Assembly (NCBI GenBank): GCA_010202115.1
Contig: CP047917.1
Coordinates: 434,001 to 498,000, forward strand
DNA: 64,000 nucleotides
Source: Candidatus Saccharibacteria bacterium oral taxon 488
Lineage (GTDB): Bacteria > Patescibacteriota > Saccharimonadia > Saccharimonadales > Saccharimonadaceae
Direction: 5' to 3'
Position 1 is the stretch's first letter, and the number at the start of each line of letters is the position of its first letter. The notes under the pieces were generated by a model. That model did no database searches. It was not told the DNA's origin and saw only the letters and a list, made by a program, of their open reading frames with translations. Shown here piece by piece: positions 30,821 through 40,049 of the stretch. A program made the position numbers and the translations under genes.

Positions 30821-31348
30821 TCAATCGAGCACATGCTGCTGCAGCCAGCAATACATCGCCACAGTGGCTGCCGCGCCGACGTTGATGGAGCGGGTTGAGC
30901 CGAATTGTTCAATAGCCACTATCTTGTCTGCCGCTTGCGCCATCTCCTCGGAGATTCCCGGACCCTCTTGGCCAAACACCAGCACCGCGCGCTTTGTTAG
31001 GGTCGTCTCCGCCATATTGACACTGCCCGGGATATTATCAATCGCAATAATTTCTCTGTTTTCAGACCGCATTAGCTCGACAAACTCCGCTGTCGAGCCA
31101 ACGTAATGTACATGCAAATATTTATCCGTCATCATGGCGCCGCGCTTGTTCCATTGCCGCCGACCGATGACGTAAATCTGCCGCACGCCAAACGCATTGG
31201 CGCTCCTGACGATCGTCCCCATATTAAAATCCCGCTCGGTGTTCTCCAGAGCAATCACCAGGCCGTGGTCCTTGGCGTCTAGTTCTTTCATGATCTCCGC
31301 CTCGCTCCGACCTTTGAATTTGTCAATCACATTTCGCGTATCTTGCAT
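30821..31348 (-). CDS. TrmH/SpoU-family RNA 2'-O-methyltransferase
   Basis: The 175-residue SPOUT enzyme contains LENTERDFNMGTIVRSANAF (motif 1), RAVLVFGQEGPGIS (motif 2) and RSINVGAAATVAMY (motif 3), which form the knot and bind SAM. It methylates ribose in tRNA or rRNA; the exact target cannot be read from sequence. The start at 31348 is chosen because TACAAT (31356-31361) lies 7 nt ahead of that ATG, so the mRNA is probably leaderless. Confidence 0.9.
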   Translation of the reverse strand: MQDTRNVIDKFKGRSEAEIMKELDAKDHGLVIALENTERDFNMGTIVRSANAFGVRQIYVIGRRQWNKRGAMMTDKYLHVHYVGSTAEFVELMRSENREIIAIDNIPGSVNMAETTLTKRAVLVFGQEGPGISEEMAQAADKIVAIEQFGSTRSINVGAAATVAMYCWLQQHVLD

Positions 31349-31456
31349 CTCTGTTATTGTAGCAAACGTTACGAAAAAGAGACGAAAGATCTTCTCGTCG
31401 TCATGAAAAATGTAGCGTGCTCTCAAGCATCCACACTATCTCACGACAAACAAAAC

Positions 31457-31804
31457 TTACTCCGACCAAACAGCAAGCTCATTGCCCGCCGGGTCTTGAA
31501 AATGAAAGCGTTTACCGCCAGGAAAATTAAATATCTCTTTGGTAATCGAAGCGCCGGCTGTCTTCACCTTGTTGTAGACCGCCTGAATGTCAGTAACATA
31601 GATCACTGGAAGCGGAGCAGTTGCTGGATCCTCGGCATTGATACCACTACCCACGCCGCTGTCGTTTGTGTCCGCATAGTCATCACCCCATTGTTGATAT
31701 GACCAACCAAATACCTCGGTAAAGAAGTCTTTTGCTGCGCTCAACTCCTTCACGCTCTTTGCTGGAAACTCTATGTAGTCGATATGGCTGTTCGCCTTAC
31801 TCAT
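31457..31804 (-). CDS. VOC/glyoxalase-like protein
   Basis: The 115-residue single-domain protein has beta-alpha-beta-beta-beta modules typical of vicinal oxygen chelate proteins: HIDYIEFPAKSVKELSAAKD at the start and FHFQDPAGNELAVW at the end, with H and E at metal-ligand positions. It could act in glyoxal or other small-molecule detoxification; the substrate is unknown. A TATAAT (31811-31816) lies 6 nt from the ATG, indicating a leaderless mRNA. Confidence 0.85.
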   Translation of the reverse strand: MSKANSHIDYIEFPAKSVKELSAAKDFFTEVFGWSYQQWGDDYADTNDSGVGSGINAEDPATAPLPVIYVTDIQAVYNKVKTAGASITKEIFNFPGGKRFHFQDPAGNELAVWSE

Positions 31805-31874
31805 ACGGTTATTATATCACAAGAAAAACCGCCCAAATGATCGGTGATTTTCTTGTAATGCAGTCGTCAATTCT

Positions 31875-31961
31875 TGGTGCGGATGAAAGGACTTGAACCT
31901 TCACGTACTTGCGTACACTAGCACCTGAAGCTAGCGCGTCTACCAATTCCGCCACATCCGC
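31875..31961 (-). tRNA. tRNA-Leu(CAG)
   Basis: The acceptor stem GCGGATG/CATCCGC, a long class II variable arm and a TTCAAGT T-loop fold as tRNA-Leu with CCA encoded. The anticodon stem CTAGC/GCTAG encloses loop TTCAGGT, giving anticodon CAG. Confidence 0.95.
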
Positions 31962-32021
31962 GTGACTACCGAGTATTATACACGACCGGCTGCTCCTCCG
32001 CAAGGAGTTTGCCTAGCCGTT

Positions 32022-33626
32022 TCAGCCCGCCAGCCGGCACCAAGCATTTAATTCTTCTGCCAACTGCTTCATCGGCACGGCAGTCTTGATACCCGGCGCG
32101 AGGATGCCTTTTGGATCAAAGATGTGCTTGATTTTTGCGTACAGGTCACGCTCCTCGGACGTGAGTGTTGGCTGGACAAACGCCGCCTTGAGCCGACCCT
32201 CGCCGCCAAAGCCCGCGAACGACCCTTCGTGGCTGGTCACGATCCGCACCATGTCCGAGCAGAGTTTGAGGATACGCTGGCGGTCACTGACCTTTTTGCT
32301 CGAGAATACCGGATAGCTATTAATCATACCAGTCGTCGCGTCGATAAACAGCGGCATGGCCACGCCATATTCTTTCTCGAGTGCACGCATCGACTTGATA
32401 AAGCCGTCCAGCTGCACACCCGGCAGCCACATCCCAGAGAATACCTGCGGCACGACACCGTGCTCGTCAGCCGGATGCTCCGCCAAGGTCAGCACTGAGT
32501 GCAGCGTAAACACCTCTTTCATTTCCATGTCGCGTAGCTCAACCTGCAGGGCCGTACCACCGCGAAGCGCGCGCAGTAACTTCTTGGCGGCCTTGCTACG
32601 CGCTCGGTCTGAAAATGCGTGAAAGAGCGCTACCACCACGCCGCCGCGATAGCATTCTTTCGGCGCCCATGCTAGTTTCTTGCCCTGAGCTGCCGCCCGC
32701 GAGAAGAGCCGCCCGTCGATCAGCTCGACTGTCGAGGCGCCTGCTTGGAGCGCTGTGTCAACCGCAGCCTGCGCTGCATTCATTGAACTATACGCGGCGC
32801 TCACCACGGTCAGTTCTGGATGGATGAAGTCAGCCTTCATAATTAGTTCGCCGATGATACCGAGACTGCCTTGAGCACCAATAAACAGCGGTGTGAGGTC
32901 AAACGAGCCGTCGCGCTGCCGCACCTGAGCGATACTCGAAAAGCCGGCCATCTCTGGCGCGCTAGCATCAATCCGAGCAATCAGCGCTTCATTATCGGTT
33001 ATCAAATTATCCAGCTGCCGGTACAATTCGCCCTCAAACGTCGCCAAGCCTTTCTTCTTGCTCAGTTCACGCTTCGACAGCCGACCGGTCTGTACAATAT
33101 CGCCACTTGACAGGACGACTTCCATTTGGTGAATCGACTGACTCAACAGGCCGTACGCCGAGGACAACATGCCAGCTGCTTCAGTACTAATCGCACCACC
33201 AATCGTGCCATCCTCACCTGTCAATGAAATCTCCGGCAGACCCAAACCCTTGTGCGTTGACAGCACCGCTTGCGCTGCTCTATGAGAAATACCCGACTGG
33301 AGGTGGACTAGCTGCTGCTTAGCATCAATTCCGACGACATTATGCATGTGTGCCGCCATGTCGATGGCGATACCGCGCCCGATCGCCGCGCCCGTACTAT
33401 CCGTGCCGCATCCGCGCGCATACACCGGTAGGACGTGACCCTTCTCCGCCAGTTGCGAACAAAACCGCAAAATCTTGCGCACATCACTGGTGTCCGCCAC
33501 TCGTGCGATCAACTCCGGCTGCCGCGCCAGCACACTCCCATCCCGCTGCGCATCCGCCAAAGCACCGTCATGCGTCACTACTTCACCCGTCAGATGTTCA
33601 TTCAAATACGTCGCAACCTTATTCAT
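32022..33626 (-). CDS. FAD-binding oxidase of the GlcD/D-lactate dehydrogenase type
   Basis: The 534-residue flavoenzyme has an N-terminal PCMH FAD-binding domain (VLPVYARGCGTDSTGAAIGR, then GEDGTIGGAISTEAAGM). The C-terminal FAD-oxidase domain includes GFGGEGRLKAAFVQP and a C-terminal IFDPKGILAPG. Relatives oxidise glycolate, D-lactate or other 2-hydroxy acids; the substrate cannot be set here. No iron-sulfur partner is encoded next to it. Shine-Dalgarno AAAGGGGGA. Confidence 0.88.
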   Translation of the reverse strand: MNKVATYLNEHLTGEVVTHDGALADAQRDGSVLARQPELIARVADTSDVRKILRFCSQLAEKGHVLPVYARGCGTDSTGAAIGRGIAIDMAAHMHNVVGIDAKQQLVHLQSGISHRAAQAVLSTHKGLGLPEISLTGEDGTIGGAISTEAAGMLSSAYGLLSQSIHQMEVVLSSGDIVQTGRLSKRELSKKKGLATFEGELYRQLDNLITDNEALIARIDASAPEMAGFSSIAQVRQRDGSFDLTPLFIGAQGSLGIIGELIMKADFIHPELTVVSAAYSSMNAAQAAVDTALQAGASTVELIDGRLFSRAAAQGKKLAWAPKECYRGGVVVALFHAFSDRARSKAAKKLLRALRGGTALQVELRDMEMKEVFTLHSVLTLAEHPADEHGVVPQVFSGMWLPGVQLDGFIKSMRALEKEYGVAMPLFIDATTGMINSYPVFSSKKVSDRQRILKLCSDMVRIVTSHEGSFAGFGGEGRLKAAFVQPTLTSEERDLYAKIKHIFDPKGILAPGIKTAVPMKQLAEELNAWCRLAG

Positions 33627-33765
33627 AGTCCCCCTTTTTCTGTTAGTTTCATGATAGCACGGTCGAAGTGGAGCGTAAAGTGTATTGCTCGAGGGCGACG
33701 GGTTGTGTATAATTGAGGGGTAGATGCGCCTGAAAGTACCGTGCGCGTCTTTGACAATTAGCTAT

Positions 33766-33850
33766 GCGGATGTGGTGGAATTGGTAGACACGCATGCCTT
33801 AGGAGCATGTGCCTCACGGCGTGAAGGTTCAAGTCCTTTCATCCGCACCA
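33766..33850 (+). tRNA. tRNA-Leu(UAG)
   Basis: Class II tRNA with acceptor GCGGATG/CATCCGC and encoded CCA. The anticodon loop CTTAGGA between CATGC and GCATG gives anticodon TAG. A TATAAT near 33707 is a plausible promoter for it and the tRNA-Val that follows 15 bp later. Confidence 0.95.
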
Positions 33851-33865
33851 AGGTTTTATTTTTAC

Positions 33866-33942
33866 GGGAGATTAGCTCAGTTGGCTAGAGCGCACGATTC
33901 ACATTCGTGAGGTCACAGGTTCGAGCCCTGTATTTCCCACCA
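33866..33942 (+). tRNA. tRNA-Val(CAC)
   Basis: Cloverleaf with acceptor GGGAGAT/ATTTCCC, D-arm GCTC/GAGC, anticodon stem CACGA/TCGTG, loop TTCACAT (anticodon CAC), T-arm CAGGTTCGAGCCCTG and encoded CCA. Confidence 0.95.
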
Positions 33943-33954
33943 TTTAATATTGAT

Positions 33955-34497
33955 ATGAATATGGAATCTTTCTACGTTACATCGACCCATCTTGACATAG
34001 AAATGGAAACCGAACCTCATCCGTCTGGTTTGGTTATATTTTCACGAAAGCTATCGCCCAACGGAGAGCCAATAGGACACATAATAGTGTCTCCTGAAAA
34101 CCATCACACGGATATATACTGTAAGTATCTTGAGGAAAACAAGCCGCTACCATTAGAGCGTAAGAGCTGGGGGATAAGTTTTAATCAAAGCTCCAGCCAA
34201 AGCGGCGTAGTTCCAAATTATTTTACACGAGTAGAACCTGCCTATGGAATATGTATACCCCCATCCGACAATATACCTGATTGCCCCACCCTGCTAATAG
34301 CTGAAACAAGAAACAAAAGAGTACCAGAATTAGCTCATCAAAGACTGAGCATAGACCCGATACACATTAAGATGGCAATTCAAGCCCTAGGTATAGTGAT
34401 GGAAAATCCAGATATTTTACATAGGACCGACGACAAGACCAGATTAATGCATTTTTCCGAAGATCAGCTTAATGAACAATCTGTGACCATTTATTAA
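33955..34497 (+). CDS. hypothetical protein directly downstream of tRNA-Val
   Basis: The product is 180 residues from the ATG at 33955; a second ATG lies 6 bp on. An upstream in-frame start would lie inside the tRNA and is rejected. The protein is soluble with a beta-rich first half and no motif I recognise. The DNA is more A/T-rich than the neighbouring housekeeping genes, and it sits at a tRNA 3' end. Both facts suggest horizontally acquired DNA. No integrase is next to it. Confidence 0.6.
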   Translation: MNMESFYVTSTHLDIEMETEPHPSGLVIFSRKLSPNGEPIGHIIVSPENHHTDIYCKYLEENKPLPLERKSWGISFNQSSSQSGVVPNYFTRVEPAYGICIPPSDNIPDCPTLLIAETRNKRVPELAHQRLSIDPIHIKMAIQALGIVMENPDILHRTDDKTRLMHFSEDQLNEQSVTIY

Positions 34498-34556
34498 ATA
34501 CAATTCCCCTACTCTTTTTATTTTCTCTCACTCATGGTAAAATTTTATATTTAAGA

Positions 34557-34585
34557 GGAAGGTCTGCGTTAGCATCAGACCATAG
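34557..34585 (+). repeat. orphan copy of the typA leader hairpin
   Basis: The stem GGTCTG/CAGACC (34561-34566, 34576-34581) has a 9-nt loop CGTTAGCAT and is preceded by AGGAA. It matches the typA leader at 36498-36526 with one base different in the loop. TATATT and TAAAAT lie upstream. No plus-strand gene starts after it. Confidence 0.75.
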
Positions 34586-34630
34586 TCGCGTACATTTTCG
34601 CGCATTGAATTTTATTAACTGTACTCATGA

Positions 34631-35104
34631 TCAGCCTAGTGCGAGCTTCGCCATAGATACCCGAGTCCGTTCAGCACGTGTGCTCTCCGTGGGTCGGCTT
34701 ATCTGATAGAGCAGTTCGCCCTTCGGATTTCTGTCTACTTCGACAAACCCCAATTGTCTCAAAACACTGAGGTCACGTCGAATCTCGGGGATATTCCCTC
34801 TTGCCAATGAGGCAATCTCAAGAAGAGTCATCGGTATGCCATGAACAAGCACCCCCAGCACGGTCTGCTTTGCGCTGATGGATCCCGGGGAATATACCAA
34901 GTCTTGAACCTGACGCCTTAGCAGATCCAAGAGATGCCGTTCCTCTACTTCTATTGAAGATGGATCCGAATCAAGCACATTGCCTTCATCCATAGATCGT
35001 GATCGATCTGACCTCTGAAGAACCACAAGCTCTTCGTAGGGCTTATTTGGTTGAGGGTTAAGACATGCCGCCGTATAATCTTTTTCTACTTGTGATATTT
35101 TCAT
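34631..35104 (-). CDS. putative winged-helix DNA-binding protein
   Basis: In this 157-residue protein, residues about 95-145 (TLLEIASLARGNIPEIRRDL, then LRQLGFVEVDRN) fit a winged helix-turn-helix with a wing ending in YQIS. The N-terminal half is polar, possibly a flexible or dimer region. A strong Shine-Dalgarno (AAGGAGG) precedes it. It may be a transcriptional regulator; the targets are unknown. Confidence 0.65.
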   Translation of the reverse strand: MKISQVEKDYTAACLNPQPNKPYEELVVLQRSDRSRSMDEGNVLDSDPSSIEVEERHLLDLLRRQVQDLVYSPGSISAKQTVLGVLVHGIPMTLLEIASLARGNIPEIRRDLSVLRQLGFVEVDRNPKGELLYQISRPTESTRAERTRVSMAKLALG

Positions 35105-35358
35105 ACGGCCTCCTTACAATATAACCGTTTTATCAATCAGGGTCTTCGAGATTACACACCCCCAGAGAGCATCCCCCGCATAGTCATATGATACCATCTC
35201 TGTGGAGTGGGTCAAATCCAGCTCATCCTACTAATTTTTGAACATTGAAAAGCAGTATGAAGGAATAATGGCATTCATCACCAGAGCAAGAATGGCTGGA
35301 AGATCAGCAGTCGCAGAGTAAGGCGGGTACGGATGGAGCTCCAAGGAAGTGGCGTGAA

Positions 35359-35688
35359 GTGGTAGTGCAGGATTTAGAAACGGTAAAGCGCAACTCACCT
35401 GGTCGAAAGCTCCCTGTTAAGGCGGTATATTCAAAGGGCGACATGAAAGTAACAGTCTTTGATACAACGCCAGATCGCGACGTCTACATGAGAATTTCCT
35501 GCAGAGGAGTAGCCAGAAACATCAGGCTTCAACGATCAGACCCAGAGGGTGCTCTGCTAGCTCGGTTTGGTCCAGAGCTTGGCGCAGACATGATTCGCGT
35601 TATTCAACGTCGACCTGGGGTGAATCGACGTAAGGTGAGTCGTAAGTTTTTTGAAGCTATCAGGATCAACCCGCCAGAAACTGAGTGA
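35359..35688 (+). CDS. hypothetical protein, start uncertain
   Basis: The product is 109 residues from a GTG at 35359. The same frame is open back to 35269 without an ATG. An ATG at 35268 with a fair ribosome site (GAAGGA) is in another frame and would continue as this protein after a one-base shift. So either the GTG is the start or the 5' end is frameshifted. The product is basic with an Arg-rich C-terminus. No domain recognised. Confidence 0.5.
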   Translation: MVVQDLETVKRNSPGRKLPVKAVYSKGDMKVTVFDTTPDRDVYMRISCRGVARNIRLQRSDPEGALLARFGPELGADMIRVIQRRPGVNRRKVSRKFFEAIRINPPETE

Positions 35689-35831
35689 TCGAGCAGACCC
35701 TAGTAGTTGATTAATAGGAGTTACTTAAGAGGTTACTACCATTTGAGTATACCTGTCTGTCACACAGTAACAGTCCTAGAGACTCCTCCATCTCCACCAC
35801 AAACGTAATCCAGTGTTATAATACTATTACC

Positions 35832-36416
35832 ATGAACACTAACACCGAATACGACCCACTTCCACCCGGCCTCTTTGTCTGGATGGATTTGGAGTATACG
35901 ACGACCGATGTTGATACGGCGCGGATACTCGAAGTCGCTGCGATTATCACTAATCGCCAGCTGGAACAAATTGGCGAGCCGTTTTCTTTACCCTGCAAGC
36001 CCGATGACTTCTCTGGGCATTCTATGCCCGAATCGGTTGTCGATATGCACACACGAAATGGCTTGCTGGACGATGTCTCCGTGTCAAAGTACAACGAGGC
36101 CGCACTCGAAAAGCAAGCGCTCAATTGGCTACAGCAAACCGCAAATGACGCTATTTTAATTCACTGCGGCTATTATCTGCAATGTGACCGCGAGATCCTC
36201 GCAAGGCGCATGCCCGCGCTGTACGAGCGTTTGGGATTCCGGCAACTTGACATGCGCTGCCTCGAGGAAATGGCCGATGCTTGGACGAGCCAAGGTCGAT
36301 ATCGCCGAACCAACCACCACAATCATCGTGCACTCGGCGATGTGAGGGAGGCGATTTTACTGGGTGGAAAATATAAGGAGCGGTTTATACCGCGAGAAAT
36401 GTCACACGATGCTTAG
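35832..36416 (+). CDS. orn: oligoribonuclease
   Basis: The 194-residue DEDDh 3'-5' exonuclease degrades very short RNAs to mononucleotides. Exo I is VWMDLEYTT, exo II is around LIHCGYYLQCDREILARR, and exo III is HRALGDVREAI with the catalytic His and Asp. A TATAAT at 35817-35822 lies 9 nt ahead of the ATG, so the mRNA is nearly leaderless. Confidence 0.92.
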   Translation: MNTNTEYDPLPPGLFVWMDLEYTTTDVDTARILEVAAIITNRQLEQIGEPFSLPCKPDDFSGHSMPESVVDMHTRNGLLDDVSVSKYNEAALEKQALNWLQQTANDAILIHCGYYLQCDREILARRMPALYERLGFRQLDMRCLEEMADAWTSQGRYRRTNHHNHRALGDVREAILLGGKYKERFIPREMSHDA

Positions 36417-36497
36417 ATAAAAGATAGGCACGACCACTGATAATTCAGCTAGCCAACCTTCTCATCTCTACCCATCTGTGTTACAATAAGTCACCAA

Positions 36498-36526
36498 AGG
36501 AAGGTCTGCGTTAACATCAGACCATA
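36498..36526 (+). promoter_or_regulatory. hairpin leader of typA
   Basis: TACAAT (36482-36487) is followed by AAAGGAA and then the hairpin GGTCTG/CAGACC (36503-36508, 36518-36523) with loop CGTTAACAT. The ATG is 8 nt after the hairpin. The purine-rich Shine-Dalgarno-like stretch is about 30 nt from the ATG, but folding of the hairpin would bring it close. Confidence 0.75.
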
Positions 36527-36531
36527 TTTTT

Positions 36532-38355
36532 ATGAAGGACGCTAGCAAGATTCGAAATATTGCCATTATTGCCCACGTCGATCACGGCAAGACGACCATG
36601 GTTGATGGGCTGCTCAAACAGTCGCGCACATTTCGCGACAACCAGGCTGAGATGAGCCAAGAACTGATCATGGATTCGGGCGATCAGGAGCACGAACGCG
36701 GTATCACCATCACCGCCAAACAGACCTCGATTTTTTACGGTGATTATAAAATCAATATCATCGACACGCCGGGACACGCGGACTTTTCGGGCGAGGTCGA
36801 GCGGACACTGCAGATGGCGGACGGCGTCTTGCTGATCGTTGATGCGCAGGAAGGGCCGATGCCGCAGACGAAGTTTGTGCTTTCAAAGGCGCTGGAACTG
36901 GGCTTGAGGCCGGTGGTGGTGATCAATAAAATTGATAAGCCAGCCAGGCGAATTGCCGAGGTTGAAGATGAACTGAGCGATCTATTTTTGGAGCTAGCGA
37001 CCGACGATGCTCAACTGCAATATCCGATTTATTATGCTATCGGGCGCGACGGCAAAGCCTGGCGAGAGATTCCTGCCAACCCGAGCGACAACGCCGATCT
37101 CACACCGATTTTTGAGGCGATTATCAACGACATCCCTGCACCGAGCGTCACAGCTGATGGCGGTTTCCAGATGTTAGTGACCAGCCTACAGTACGACACC
37201 TTCCAGGGCAAATATGCCATCGGACGGATCGCTCGCGGGTCGGTCAAGCGCGGGCTGGCGGTTAGCCTACTGAAACACGGCGAGGTGTCGGGCTCAGCGA
37301 GAATTGAGAAAGTTTTTGGCTACCGCGGGCTGAACCGCGAAGAGCTTGACGAGGCGTTTGCCGGCGATATCGTGGCGCTAGTGGGCGTCAGCGAGGCGCA
37401 CATTGGCGATACGATTGCCGACAAAGAACAGCCGGAAGCCCTGCCGGTAATCGCCATCGAAGCGCCGACGCTGAGCATGTACCTCGGCCCAAACACCAGC
37501 CCGATGAAAGGGCGCGAGGGAGAATTTACCACGTCGCGGCAAATTGGCGACCGGCTGCGACGGGAACTAGAAACCAACGTGGCATTGCGCGTCGAAGAAA
37601 ACGGCATCGGCTTTACGGTGTCTGGCCGCGGTGAATTACACCTCAGCGTCTTGATCGAGACCATGCGGCGCGAAGGCTTTGAGTTCGAAGTTGGCCGCCC
37701 GCAAGTGGTGACCATCACCGAGGACGGCGTTGAAAAAGAGCCAATTGAGGAACTACAAATCGAAATCGGCAGCGAATTCATCGGCGCGATCAGCCAGGAG
37801 CTCGGTGCGCGCCATGCTGAGATGAAATCGCAAGAAACCACCGCCAGCGGCGCTACTCGCATCACCTACGTGCTGCCGACCAGGGCTTTGATTGGTCTGC
37901 GCAACGTGCTATTGACCGCCACCAAAGGCACGGTGATGATGAATTCCCTGCCATATGGCTATCAACCGCTGGGCGGCAAATTGCCAAAAACCCGCGGCGG
38001 TGTGCTCATCGCTTTTGAAGCTGGCACCACCACGCCGTATGCTCTGCAGGCGGCCGAAGCGCGCGGCGAACTCTTGGTCGGGCCTGGCACGGAAGTCTAC
38101 GCCGGCATGATCGTCGGTATTTATAACCGCCAAGAAGACATCGAAATCAACGTTTGTAAAGCCAAGCACCTGACCAACATGCGTTCCAAATCGTCCGATG
38201 GCACGGTGCAGCTGACGCCATTTACGCAGTTTAGCCTGGAGCAATGCATCGACTTTATCGAGGACGACGAGCTGCTGGAAGTGACGCCAAAATCTTTGCG
38301 TCTGCGTAAACGTTACCTCGACGCTAATGAGCGAAAGCGCGCCGCCAAGCGATAG
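36532..38355 (+). CDS. typA: ribosome-binding GTPase TypA/BipA
   Basis: The 607-residue translational GTPase has G1 IIAHVDHGKTTMVDGLLKQS, G2 ERGITITAKQ, G3 DTPGHADFSGEVERTLQ and G4 NKIDKPARR. EF-G-like domains and the BipA C-terminal domain follow (RSKSSDGTVQLTPFTQFSLE). It helps 50S assembly and stress adaptation. A hairpin leader precedes it. Confidence 0.96.
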   Translation: MKDASKIRNIAIIAHVDHGKTTMVDGLLKQSRTFRDNQAEMSQELIMDSGDQEHERGITITAKQTSIFYGDYKINIIDTPGHADFSGEVERTLQMADGVLLIVDAQEGPMPQTKFVLSKALELGLRPVVVINKIDKPARRIAEVEDELSDLFLELATDDAQLQYPIYYAIGRDGKAWREIPANPSDNADLTPIFEAIINDIPAPSVTADGGFQMLVTSLQYDTFQGKYAIGRIARGSVKRGLAVSLLKHGEVSGSARIEKVFGYRGLNREELDEAFAGDIVALVGVSEAHIGDTIADKEQPEALPVIAIEAPTLSMYLGPNTSPMKGREGEFTTSRQIGDRLRRELETNVALRVEENGIGFTVSGRGELHLSVLIETMRREGFEFEVGRPQVVTITEDGVEKEPIEELQIEIGSEFIGAISQELGARHAEMKSQETTASGATRITYVLPTRALIGLRNVLLTATKGTVMMNSLPYGYQPLGGKLPKTRGGVLIAFEAGTTTPYALQAAEARGELLVGPGTEVYAGMIVGIYNRQEDIEINVCKAKHLTNMRSKSSDGTVQLTPFTQFSLEQCIDFIEDDELLEVTPKSLRLRKRYLDANERKRAAKR

Positions 38356-38449
38356 ATCACCTACCCCGACAAACTACTGATTAATAAAACATATGAAAAC
38401 CATGACATTACGGTGGATTATCCCGCACTAACACGCTATACTTAACCAT

Positions 38450-40048
38450 ATGCTTCCCAAAAAAACCACAACAATTATCAAGCGCACACTAGCCCGCACC
38501 GCCCAGCGCATCACGCCAATCGACCGTAAAGATCCCGACGAAAAGCTCGGGCAGTTGTTTCATGAAGTGCAGTCACACCGCGTGTTTGCCGATGGTAAAA
38601 CTTTCGTCGATCTCGTACCGCGAAAGCGAGCCACCCGCATCCTCCAGGAGTATCGCCTGGCCCGACGTGACCCCAACTTTCGGCTGGATGAATTTGTGAA
38701 GCTACATTTTTATGAATTTGAATCGCCGGTCAAAAAGGTGAGCTTTGTCCAGGCGGACTCTGCCAGACAGCACGTCACCAATCTCTGGCCGCTGCTCATC
38801 CGCCGGGCTCATAAGTCGAAGGGTTCGCTGATCGCCCTGCCGCATGATTACGTGGTGCCGGGTGGTCGATTTGCCGAGCAGTTTTATTGGGATACGTATT
38901 TTATCATGCTGGGTCTGGCGGTGGACGGCAAGTGGAAGCTGATCGACGGCATGATGAAAAATTATGTGTACATGATTCAGCGTTTTGATTTCATTCCGAC
39001 CGCCAACCGGACGTACTTCCTCAGTCGCAGCCAGCCGCCGTTTTTTGCGGCGATGGTCAAGCTCCTCGCCAGTAAACCCGGCCGGCGTGCCCCGAGCTTG
39101 ACTTACCTCGAGTATTTTCCGTCGCTGCTGGCCGAATATAAGTTCTGGATGAAGGGCCAGCGCAAACTTTCGAGCATTGACTTTATGGCTACCAACCGGG
39201 TGGTAGCTATGCCTGATGGCCAGGTGCTCAATCGCTACTACGACGACAAGGCCACGCCACGCCCAGAAAGTCGCCGCGAAGATATCGAAACCGCCAGGAA
39301 CAGCCGCTCCGCTAACAAGGCTAAGGTCTACCTCGACCTGCGGGCTGGGGCTGAGAGTGGCTGGGACTTTAGTTCACGCTGGTTTGATGATCCGCACGAC
39401 ATTGAGACAATTATGACGACCGATATTGTACCGGTAGATCTGAACTGTTTGTTGTATGAACTCGAGATGACGATCTCCCATTGTTACGGCGTACTGCGTC
39501 AGGCGCCGCTCAAGAAACGCTTCATCCGCCTGGCTGAACGCCGCGCCGAGAGTATCCGCCAGCACTGTTGGAATGAAACCGACGGCTTTTTCTATGATTA
39601 TAATTTCCGCACCGGTCACCAGACGAGTCACGCCACACTGGCTGGCGTCTTCCCGCTCTACAGTGGCATTGCCACCAAAAAACAAGCCAAGCACGTGGCC
39701 GAGAAATTAGAACGCGAGTTTTTGCGCGATGGTGGACTGCGGATGACGCTGGTTGACAATGGCCAGCAATGGGACGCGCCAAATGGCTGGGCGCCACTGC
39801 AGTGGGTGGCGGTTTGCGGTTTGAAGCGGTATGGGCTGGATGAACTGGCAGAGGAAATTAGAAAGCGCTGGCTGGCTTCGACTGAGCGCGTCTTTGCTGA
39901 TCAGGGCAAGATGATCGAGAAATATGATGTTGACAGCGAGTCACGCATTGGTGGTGGTGGTGAATATCCGTTGCAAGACGGCTTTGGCTGGACTAACGGC
40001 GTGTACGCGGCGCTGTATGATCGGTTTGATGAACGCTGCCCGAGATAA
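38450..40048 (+). CDS. alpha,alpha-trehalase (GH37)
   Basis: The 532-residue enzyme has GH37 signature 1 PGGRFAEQFYWDTYF and signature 2 QWDAPNGWAPLQWVAV, plus GAESGWDFSSRWF. It splits trehalose to two glucoses. No signal peptide is seen, so it is probably cytosolic. A TATACT (38437-38442) lies 7 nt from the ATG, so the mRNA is probably leaderless. With the GH13 and GH16 genes it suggests use of partner or host glycans. Confidence 0.93.
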   Translation: MLPKKTTTIIKRTLARTAQRITPIDRKDPDEKLGQLFHEVQSHRVFADGKTFVDLVPRKRATRILQEYRLARRDPNFRLDEFVKLHFYEFESPVKKVSFVQADSARQHVTNLWPLLIRRAHKSKGSLIALPHDYVVPGGRFAEQFYWDTYFIMLGLAVDGKWKLIDGMMKNYVYMIQRFDFIPTANRTYFLSRSQPPFFAAMVKLLASKPGRRAPSLTYLEYFPSLLAEYKFWMKGQRKLSSIDFMATNRVVAMPDGQVLNRYYDDKATPRPESRREDIETARNSRSANKAKVYLDLRAGAESGWDFSSRWFDDPHDIETIMTTDIVPVDLNCLLYELEMTISHCYGVLRQAPLKKRFIRLAERRAESIRQHCWNETDGFFYDYNFRTGHQTSHATLAGVFPLYSGIATKKQAKHVAEKLEREFLRDGGLRMTLVDNGQQWDAPNGWAPLQWVAVCGLKRYGLDELAEEIRKRWLASTERVFADQGKMIEKYDVDSESRIGGGGEYPLQDGFGWTNGVYAALYDRFDERCPR

Positions 40049-40049
40049 T

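Noticed and set aside
34557..34585. Terminator of the minus-strand gene at 34631
   Set aside because: The hairpin has no U tract in the minus direction and matches the typA leader instead.
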